DNA from: UBA877 sp963837875
Lineage (GTDB): Bacteria > Chloroflexota > Anaerolineae > Anaerolineales > Villigracilaceae
Assembly (NCBI GenBank): GCA_963837875.1
Contig: CAWIOV010000002.1
Span: 494,739 to 558,738, forward strand
Length of the DNA stretch: 64,000 nt
Direction: 5' to 3'
The translations under genes and the position numbers were made by a program. Position 1 is the stretch's first letter; every line of letters starts with the position of its first letter. This document shows positions 58,883 to 64,000 of this stretch, one piece after another. A model generated the notes under the pieces. It did not search any database. It was not told the DNA's origin and was given only the letters and a program-made list of their open reading frames with translations.

Positions 58883-60337
58883 ATGAACGCTGAACTACCG
58901 CTTCACGCGGCACACGAAGCCTGGCAATCTGCCCTCGGACAACTCCAACTGGAGATGTCCAAGGCATCCTTCGACACCTGGGTGCGAGAGACGCGTGTCA
59001 TTTCCCTGCAAGGCGGGGAATTCGTGATCGGCGCATTCAATGCCTACGCCCGTGACTGGCTGGAGAACCGTCTGACCAGCACGGTCTCCCGCCTGCTGAC
59101 CGGGATCCTTAACGAGCCCGTGAAAGTACAGTTCGTGGTAGCGCCTGATTTATTACCGAAAGACGAGACAGACGATGCTGAAGGCAGTGAGGATGATCTG
59201 ACTCCCGACCAGGTGGAGATTGCACCTGTATACGACTTGCTCTATGACGAGATCGTTCAACCCGAGCACGTTACCCTCGTCTCCCGCTATTTCCTGCGTC
59301 ACTTGCGCGTGATAGGACCCGAGCTCGGTTGGCTATACCTGGGTTTCCGCCAGGCGGCCTTCAACGCTGGAGGACGTCAGGGCAGCAAGCACGCCCGTTT
59401 TAGCGGCCAGGCCATCGCTGCACTGAGTGGGATCACGGAGCGCACTTTCTGGAACCGGATCGGCAATCCCGAAACCTGGCAACGGTTACATGGCCTGGTC
59501 GACACAGAGCTCGGTTCTCCGGGATGGAATACCGCAAGTGGCACACCTCGCCGGCTGCCCCGACGCTACACGGTGGCGATGAGCCTGCCCCTGACGGCCG
59601 CGGATGCCCATTCCCTGCGGGCCTGGTTATCCCGAAATGTGGAGCGCTTCGGCGGGCCGGAACAGGTGATCGAGGCGGCATCCAGGATGCCGCTCAACGA
59701 ATTGCTGCCACTTGATGGTGAGGTACGGGAAGGCGACCGAGTGGAGAGCGTGTCGGCCATCCTGGCTGATTTGTTCGGTGAGCAGATCCCACCGGAGCGC
59801 ATGGCCGGGCTGGCCACCCGCCTGCATAAGGCCATCATGCCGGACAACGACCGGCTGGGTGTGACCCATTTCTTCGTCGAACACATCCTGCCCCACCTGG
59901 GGATTGGTCCGGGCTGGATGCTCACCATCCTGCGGGACCGCTGCTATTACAACTTGGAAACCAGAGAAGTTCGCACTCAGGTGAGGGTGTCCGGTGGATA
60001 CGCCGAGATCGCAGGATGGCTGGGCCTGCTCAGGCCGAAAACGGTCTGGGAGTGGCTGCGGAACCCGATCGTGCAAGTATATCTTCGATGCGAGTCGGGC
60101 GAATTGACCGGGGACAAATGGACCGCTCCGCGTTTGTTCGAAGTCTTGCTGAACGAAGTACCAGATGAGATCTTGCAGGCGGTCATCGGCCAGACCGAGT
60201 GGCGCGATTTTCAGTATCGTGGTGGCGCGAATTTCAGTATCGGAGTGGCGCGATTTTCAGAATCCAGTGGCGCGAATTTCAGTATCGCAGTGGCGCGAAT
60301 TTCACAATTCGGTGGCGCGATTTTCAGAAGTCTTTAA
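58883..60337 (+). CDS. Replication initiator-like protein with DnaA N-terminal domain
   Basis: 484 residues. Residues about 10-90 (HEAWQSALGQLQLEMSKASFDTWVRETRVISLQGGEFVIGAFNAYARDWLENRLTSTVSRLLTG) match the DnaA domain I fold (DnaA_N). No AAA+ ATPase follows; instead there are two regions that look like winged helices (RYFLRHLRVIGPELGWLYLGFRQAAFNAGGRQ; GITERTFWNRIG). This layout is known to me from putative plasmid/ICE replication proteins. The last 45 codons are the iteron-like repeats and read as low-complexity sequence. ATG 58883 with GGAG 10 bp upstream. Confidence 0.75.
   Translation: MNAELPLHAAHEAWQSALGQLQLEMSKASFDTWVRETRVISLQGGEFVIGAFNAYARDWLENRLTSTVSRLLTGILNEPVKVQFVVAPDLLPKDETDDAEGSEDDLTPDQVEIAPVYDLLYDEIVQPEHVTLVSRYFLRHLRVIGPELGWLYLGFRQAAFNAGGRQGSKHARFSGQAIAALSGITERTFWNRIGNPETWQRLHGLVDTELGSPGWNTASGTPRRLPRRYTVAMSLPLTAADAHSLRAWLSRNVERFGGPEQVIEAASRMPLNELLPLDGEVREGDRVESVSAILADLFGEQIPPERMAGLATRLHKAIMPDNDRLGVTHFFVEHILPHLGIGPGWMLTILRDRCYYNLETREVRTQVRVSGGYAEIAGWLGLLRPKTVWEWLRNPIVQVYLRCESGELTGDKWTAPRLFEVLLNEVPDEILQAVIGQTEWRDFQYRGGANFSIGVARFSESSGANFSIAVARISQFGGAIFRSL
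60199..60331 (+). repeat. Six iteron-like direct repeats at the 3' end of the rep gene
   Basis: GTGGCGCGA begins at 60199, 60222, 60245, 60267, 60290 and 60312, i.e. spacing 23, 23, 22, 23, 22. The unit continues (A/T)TTTCA and A(T/A)C. The spacing is not a multiple of three, so the repeat is conserved as DNA, not as protein. Confidence 0.85.
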
Positions 60338-60872
60338 ATCTCTTAATCGCTTAAACCCAATTCCCAATGACTCTACCCCCCAACCCCCCGCAAACACCAC
60401 CGAAGGTAATCCCATCCAAAAACTCCAACCCGCACGGGGGGTGGGGGGAGATCTGCCCTGCTGGGATTTTGACTCTCTGGCCAGGAATAACCATCTCGCC
60501 CGAGCTGGTGCGCTTCGCCGCAAGCATGCAGAGACCGGCGCTACTTCCATGCAGCTTGCGCAGCAGTTCGTCTCCTGGCTGCTGTATGCTTTCTCCCCTG
60601 CCGGCACGCGCATCACAGATCCGGTATCGCTGGCAGCCAGGAGACTGATGGAAAATATCTCCGCCAGTGCCGGAGGCGACTTCGACCTGCTGGCCCAACT
60701 CCGTCCTTTCGAGCTGAAAGCGCTCTTTGACCAGGACCTTGCCGGCGAACTCTGGCAGGCAGATGAGTCCACCATCAAGGAGATCTATACGCTCAACTTC
60801 CACAACCTGGAAGCCCCCCGCAAACGGGAACTGTACCGCCATCTTTTTGGAAATCAAAGGAGCATACCATGA
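60312..60872 (+). CDS. Unknown protein overlapping the rep gene end
   Basis: 186 residues if it starts at the GTG inside the sixth repeat (60312). Convincing protein sequence starts after a Pro-rich linker: LPCWDFDSLARNNHLARAGALRRKHAETGATSMQLAQQFVSWLLYAFSPAGTRITDPVSLAARRLME and FELKALFDQDLAGELW. Not recognised. It is in the +1 frame relative to rep; a frameshift in the repeats could also fuse the two. It overlaps the next gene by 4 bp (ATGA). Confidence 0.65.
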   Translation: MARFSEVFKSLNRLNPIPNDSTPQPPANTTEGNPIQKLQPARGVGGDLPCWDFDSLARNNHLARAGALRRKHAETGATSMQLAQQFVSWLLYAFSPAGTRITDPVSLAARRLMENISASAGGDFDLLAQLRPFELKALFDQDLAGELWQADESTIKEIYTLNFHNLEAPRKRELYRHLFGNQRSIP

Positions 60873-61279
60873 ACGATTTACTTTACGGAGATCTGACATC
60901 GACTATCCTGGGTTGTTACCATCGCGTGTTCTTCAAGTGCTCCAGCCATGGTCTTTCGGAAGAGAGCTTGACCAAGGCTTTGATGATCGAGTTGAAGAAG
61001 GCCGGGCTACGCTACCGCGAGCAGGTGCCGGTCAATCATCGCTACGAGGAGCACAAGATCGGCACCGGCCGGATCGACCTGCTGGTGGAAAGCAAGGTGG
61101 TGTTGGAGCTCAAGACGCTGGATACCTTGCGAAGGAAAGACCAGGCCCGGCTGCAAGCCTACCTGCGGGATGGCGGCTATGCGGTGGGATTGCTGCTCAA
61201 TTTCGGCAGTGAAGGTCCACAGTTCAAACGGATCTTCGATCCCACCCACGCTCCCAAACCCGGTGAACCGGCCGGGTGA
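60869..61279 (+). CDS. GxxExxY-like protein (PD-(D/E)xK-type fold)
   Basis: 136 residues. Resembles the GxxExxY family: LTSTILGCYHRVFFKCSSHGLSEESLTKALMIELKKAGLRYREQVPV then TGRIDLLVESKVVLELKTLDTLRRKDQARLQAYLRDGGYAVGLLLNFG. The D, E-x-K positions of PD-(D/E)xK enzymes are visible in RIDLLVESKVVLELKT. The family motif itself reads GLSEESL, so the tyrosine is lost. Function of the family is unknown. Start overlaps the previous stop. Confidence 0.75.
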   Translation: MNDLLYGDLTSTILGCYHRVFFKCSSHGLSEESLTKALMIELKKAGLRYREQVPVNHRYEEHKIGTGRIDLLVESKVVLELKTLDTLRRKDQARLQAYLRDGGYAVGLLLNFGSEGPQFKRIFDPTHAPKPGEPAG

Positions 61280-61429
61280 TGGCATAACCGGTCCAATCCA
61301 CTGAGGCAGTTCACCGGGTTTGGGTATGAGGGCGAGGGCTAAAACGGCCCGGTTTGCAGCACTCGTTAAGTCCGCTTTGTTTGAACGGCGTAATTGGCCC
61401 GCTTTACAGCGGCGTTATAGGAGAGAAAA

Positions 61430-62146
61430 ATGCAGATTCCAAAACAACCAGCCTGGCTGCACTTCCGCAGTGATCACTGGCCGGTGGTCGTGCAGGCCCT
61501 GAACATGATGGCCACCACCGGTATTTCGATACGTTTTGAGCTACAGGAGAGACTGGCCAGCCCGCGCGGGATCAAGCCTCGCTCGGGTTCCATGCGGCGC
61601 ATATTTGAGCACGATCTGCCCGAGGCTGGATTGATCGAGAGCGATACCCTGCCCACCTTCGGCAGGCATAAGCTTTCTGTGGTCCAGCTCACGGAACGGG
61701 GGAAGGAGCTTTGCCGCAACTTTGATTGGACGGTTGTCCATGGGGAGTTGGAGAGGTTGCAAACTCTACACTCTGCCGACAGCCAGCCCAAACACACGGG
61801 GGCAGTGCTGACTTTTGCCTACCATGCCCGCCTGCGTGAATGGAATGTCGTTATCCTTCCGGATATCGACAGCCGGATCTTTTTCCCGGATGTGTTTGTG
61901 CAGGATGAGTTCCAGCAGATGTACGTGGAAGTGGAACTGGGCTCGCGCAAGGGGCGGAAATGGAGCAATATGCAGAAGGAGCAGGGCTTTGTGGCGCTTT
62001 GCGCCAAAACACCTGCCTCTCGTAGTTCTTTGATTGCTGAATGCAAGAATGTAAAAGCGGTAGGCTTTGCCACCGATCTGGTCACTCTGTACCAGGAATT
62101 TAAAGGTTCAGAACCCGGTCCACTATGGGCCGAAGAATGGAGTTGA
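61430..62146 (+). CDS. Winged-helix and nuclease-like protein, possibly replication-relaxation family
   Basis: 238 residues. N-terminal winged helix (about 15-95): GISIRFELQERLASPRGIKPRSGSMRRIFEHDLPEAGLIESDTLP ... SVVQLTERGKELC. The C-terminal half has PDVFVQDEFQQMYVEVELGSRKGRKWSNMQKEQGF, with D, E-x-E and downstream K as in restriction-like folds. The combination resembles PF13814 (replication-relaxation) proteins of plasmids, but I cannot be sure. RBS TAGGAGAG. It ends one base into the integrase start. Confidence 0.65.
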   Translation: MQIPKQPAWLHFRSDHWPVVVQALNMMATTGISIRFELQERLASPRGIKPRSGSMRRIFEHDLPEAGLIESDTLPTFGRHKLSVVQLTERGKELCRNFDWTVVHGELERLQTLHSADSQPKHTGAVLTFAYHARLREWNVVILPDIDSRIFFPDVFVQDEFQQMYVEVELGSRKGRKWSNMQKEQGFVALCAKTPASRSSLIAECKNVKAVGFATDLVTLYQEFKGSEPGPLWAEEWS

Positions 62147-63075
62147 TGATGGAGAATTTTATTGTAAAGGAATTTGAAGAGTACCTGCTCGAAAATGACA
62201 AAGCTGTCCTGACCGTGAAAGGCTATCTTTCGGACCTGCGCTGCTTTGTGCGCTGGTTCGAGCAGACCAACGGTGAGGTTTTCACCCTGCAAGCTGTAAC
62301 TCCCACAGATGTACGGGAATACCGCCAGTTCCTGCTGGTGGTGGAGATCCATAAGGCCAACACGGTCAACCGGCGGCTGGCCTCCCTGGCCACCCTGATG
62401 AAGTGGGCCAAAGAGAGTGGAAAGATCGAGCACGATCCGACCGGGAACGTACATGCTGTTCCACAGACCAACCCTGGCCCGCGCTACCTGGACAAGAAAG
62501 AACAGTATGCTTTGCAGCGAGCCATCGAGAAGGACATGCAACTGGCCCGGATGCGTTACCCCAAGCGCTGGGTTTCCCGCCAGCGGGATGCGGCCATGGT
62601 TGTTTTCCTGCTGCACACCGGCCTGCGCCTGAGCGAAGCGCTGACCCTGCAACTGGGTGATGTGCAATTGGCTGAGCGTAAGGGGCAGGTGTTGGTGCGG
62701 CAGGGCAAGGGCGGCAGGGTGCGTACGGTACCGTTGAACGTGCAGGCCCGCAAGGCCATGCAGGAATGGCTGGCGGTACGTCCTGGGAATGGCAGCCACG
62801 TTTGGGTACAGGTGGAGGGGGAGCCGTCTGACGGATTGAGCAACCGCTCGGTGCAGCGGGTGCTGGTGCGTATCGGGCAGGATGCCGGTTTGGAGCATCT
62901 TACCCCGCATGTTCTCAGACATACGTTCGCCAAGAATCTGGTGGACAGTGGGGTGGGGTTGGAAAAAGTAGCCGCCCTGCTAGGACATTCCAACCTGAAC
63001 ACCACCCGGATCTATATCACCCCGAATCAGAAAGACTTGGAGCAGGCTGTGGAGAGGCTGGACGGATGTGACTGA
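62146..63075 (+). CDS. Tyrosine recombinase / integrase (XerC/D type)
   Basis: 309 residues. N-terminal SAM-like core-binding domain (FIVKEFEEYLLENDKAVLTVKGYLSDLRCFVRWF). Catalytic set: R161 in HTGLRLSEALTL, H255-x-x-R258 in HVLRHTFAKNLVD, the GH in LLGHSNLNTTRIY, and nucleophile Y290. QGKGGRVRTVPL carries the beta-strand lysine. Mediates integration and excision of the element or dimer resolution. ATG 62146 overlaps the previous stop by one base (TGATG); an ATG follows at 62149. Confidence 0.93.
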   Translation: MMENFIVKEFEEYLLENDKAVLTVKGYLSDLRCFVRWFEQTNGEVFTLQAVTPTDVREYRQFLLVVEIHKANTVNRRLASLATLMKWAKESGKIEHDPTGNVHAVPQTNPGPRYLDKKEQYALQRAIEKDMQLARMRYPKRWVSRQRDAAMVVFLLHTGLRLSEALTLQLGDVQLAERKGQVLVRQGKGGRVRTVPLNVQARKAMQEWLAVRPGNGSHVWVQVEGEPSDGLSNRSVQRVLVRIGQDAGLEHLTPHVLRHTFAKNLVDSGVGLEKVAALLGHSNLNTTRIYITPNQKDLEQAVERLDGCD

Positions 63076-63116
63076 CTTGTGCGCTCGAAATTTTACGCCC
63101 GTGATATACTTTTGAC

Positions 63117-64000
63117 ATGGCTTATCGCTTTAGTTTCACCCCCGAAATCGTGCGTGCTCTGCAGACTATTGAAAGGGCGCGAACAGAAGTAACCCTGACT
63201 GTACTTCCGCCTGCGGTGGCAGAAGGCCTGCGCCTGCAGGCGCGAGTGAAATCCACGCATTTTTCCACACGCATCGAGGGCAACCGCCTGACCCTGGCCG
63301 AAGCGGAGCAGGTGGTTATTGAGGGCAGACAGTTCCCGGGCCGGGAAAGGGACACACTCGAGGTGCAGCATTATTTCCAGGCGCTGGCGTTGATCGAAGA
63401 ATGGGTAGAACAGGGACTGCTAGTTACCGAGGAACGCATCCGGAAGCTCCATGCCATGATCTATGCCGGGAAACGCACCCGGGCCACTCCTTATCGAGAC
63501 GGACAGAATGTTATTCGAGATGGGGCGGGTGGGATCGTGTATCTACCCCCGGAAGCAAAAGATGTTCCCGTGCTTATGTCGGATTTGGTGACCTGGATCA
63601 GCAAAGCGGAAGCGGACCAACCCGTACCGGTTATCGCCGGGATGGCTCATTACCAGTTTGTGACGATCCACCCGTATTTTGACGGAAACGGGCGCACAGC
63701 GCGCGCCCTGGCCACATGGATCCTGTTTCGGGGTGGCTATGATCTGGGCCGGTTTTACAGCCTGGAAGAGTTTTACACGCAGGATCTGCAGGGGTATTAT
63801 GATGCCCTGGTAACGCACCCTCATCACAACTATTACGAAGGCCGGGCGGAGGCAGACATTACTCCCTGGCTGGCTTATTTCCTGAGAGGCATGGCGACAG
63901 TCTTTGAGAGCGTGGCAGGGGAAGTGCGTTCGAATGCAGTTCCCGGCATTGAAAAAGTGGATGCTCTCCTGCGCCACCTGGACCGGCGGGGAAGGATAGT
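63117..64000 (+). CDS. Fic family protein, C-terminus outside the window
   Basis: At least 294 residues, frame open to the right edge. The active site is HPYFDGNGRTAR from H185, the canonical HPFxDGNGR Fic motif, so AMP transfer is expected. The inhibitory helix motif S-x-x-x-E-(G)-N is found at residues 50-56 (STRIEGN), N-terminal to the Fic core, as in class II auto-inhibited Fic proteins. TATACT (63105-63110) lies six bases before the ATG and no SD is visible, so the mRNA may be leaderless. Adjacent to the integrase. Modifies an unknown target. Confidence 0.9.
   Translation, partial: MAYRFSFTPEIVRALQTIERARTEVTLTVLPPAVAEGLRLQARVKSTHFSTRIEGNRLTLAEAEQVVIEGRQFPGRERDTLEVQHYFQALALIEEWVEQGLLVTEERIRKLHAMIYAGKRTRATPYRDGQNVIRDGAGGIVYLPPEAKDVPVLMSDLVTWISKAEADQPVPVIAGMAHYQFVTIHPYFDGNGRTARALATWILFRGGYDLGRFYSLEEFYTQDLQGYYDALVTHPHHNYYEGRAEADITPWLAYFLRGMATVFESVAGEVRSNAVPGIEKVDALLRHLDRRGRI

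Larger units (their letters stand above)
56381..64000 (+). mobile_element. Plasmid-like or integrative element (right end outside window)
   Basis: All genes are on one strand and closely packed: membrane protein, unknown, ParA, ribbon-helix-helix protein, palindrome cluster, DnaA-N replication protein with iterons, unknowns, tyrosine recombinase and Fic. This is partition, replication and integration machinery, unlike the metabolic genes to the left. No conjugation genes are in view. Boundaries are not defined. Confidence 0.65.

Noticed and set aside
1..64000. CRISPR arrays, rRNA genes and classical IS transposases
   Set aside because: I looked for regularly spaced identical repeats with unique spacers, rRNA cores and DDE transposase motifs and found none.

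Overview
The window reads as about 64 kb of a chromosome from a Chloroflexota bacterium, probably Anaerolineae. The support is gene content only: an atpA-G-D-C operon followed by mreB, Ala/Pro/Thr-rich lipoproteins, a TPR/BTAD regulator, a TrpB2-type tryptophan synthase under a T-box, and a BMP-type nucleoside transporter. No rRNA or marker phylogeny was available, so the taxon is an inference.

Layout. 1-11.3 kb is housekeeping: the end of an F420-dependent NADP reductase-like gene, a nitroreductase, an aldehyde dehydrogenase, panC, ssb, an M3 oligoendopeptidase, ychF, tRNA-Leu(CAA), glgC and a P-type Ca2+-ATPase split by a one-base frameshift. 11.6-18.3 kb (minus strand) carries an M42 aminopeptidase, the F1 genes atpA, atpG, atpD and atpC, and mreB. 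The Fo and delta genes are not here. 18.5-30.7 kb is a coherent purine-use locus. A consensus promoter overlaid by three copies of a GntR-like operator precedes an 8-oxoguanine-deaminase-type amidohydrolase, adenine deaminase, a GntR/UTRA regulator, two carbamoyltransferases (one ATCase-like, one YgeW-like), carbamate kinase and a BMP-type ABC transporter. The natural reading is purine uptake, deamination and, through a ureido compound, carbamoyl phosphate that carbamate kinase turns into ATP.

30.7-40.1 kb holds threonine synthase, an AI-2E-family permease, a GT2 glycosyltransferase, a MalY/PatB aminotransferase, an unknown protein, an NAD-dependent epimerase, a GH94-type phosphorylase-like enzyme and a helical-repeat protein. 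40.1-56.1 kb is mixed: tRNA-Lys(UUU), a CYTH protein, a frameshifted beta-helix/fibronectin surface protein, a BTAD regulator, a polyphosphate-glucokinase-like ROK kinase, a ThDP decarboxylase, an EamA permease, an RlmI-like methyltransferase, a propeller lipoprotein, trpB2 under a Trp T-box, and an MBL hydrolase. Two families of intergenic repeats lie mainly in this part.

56.1-64 kb is a mobile or plasmid-like module, open at the right edge: a membrane protein, ParA, a ribbon-helix-helix partner, a cluster of palindromes that could be a partition site or origin, a DnaA-N-domain replication protein whose 3' end carries six 22-23 bp iteron-like repeats, a PD-(D/E)xK-like small protein, a winged-helix/nuclease-like protein, a tyrosine recombinase and a truncated Fic protein.

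Three genes are interrupted by single-base indels. Two of these sit in C6 runs and are each repaired by one extra C, which suggests sequence error rather than decay.
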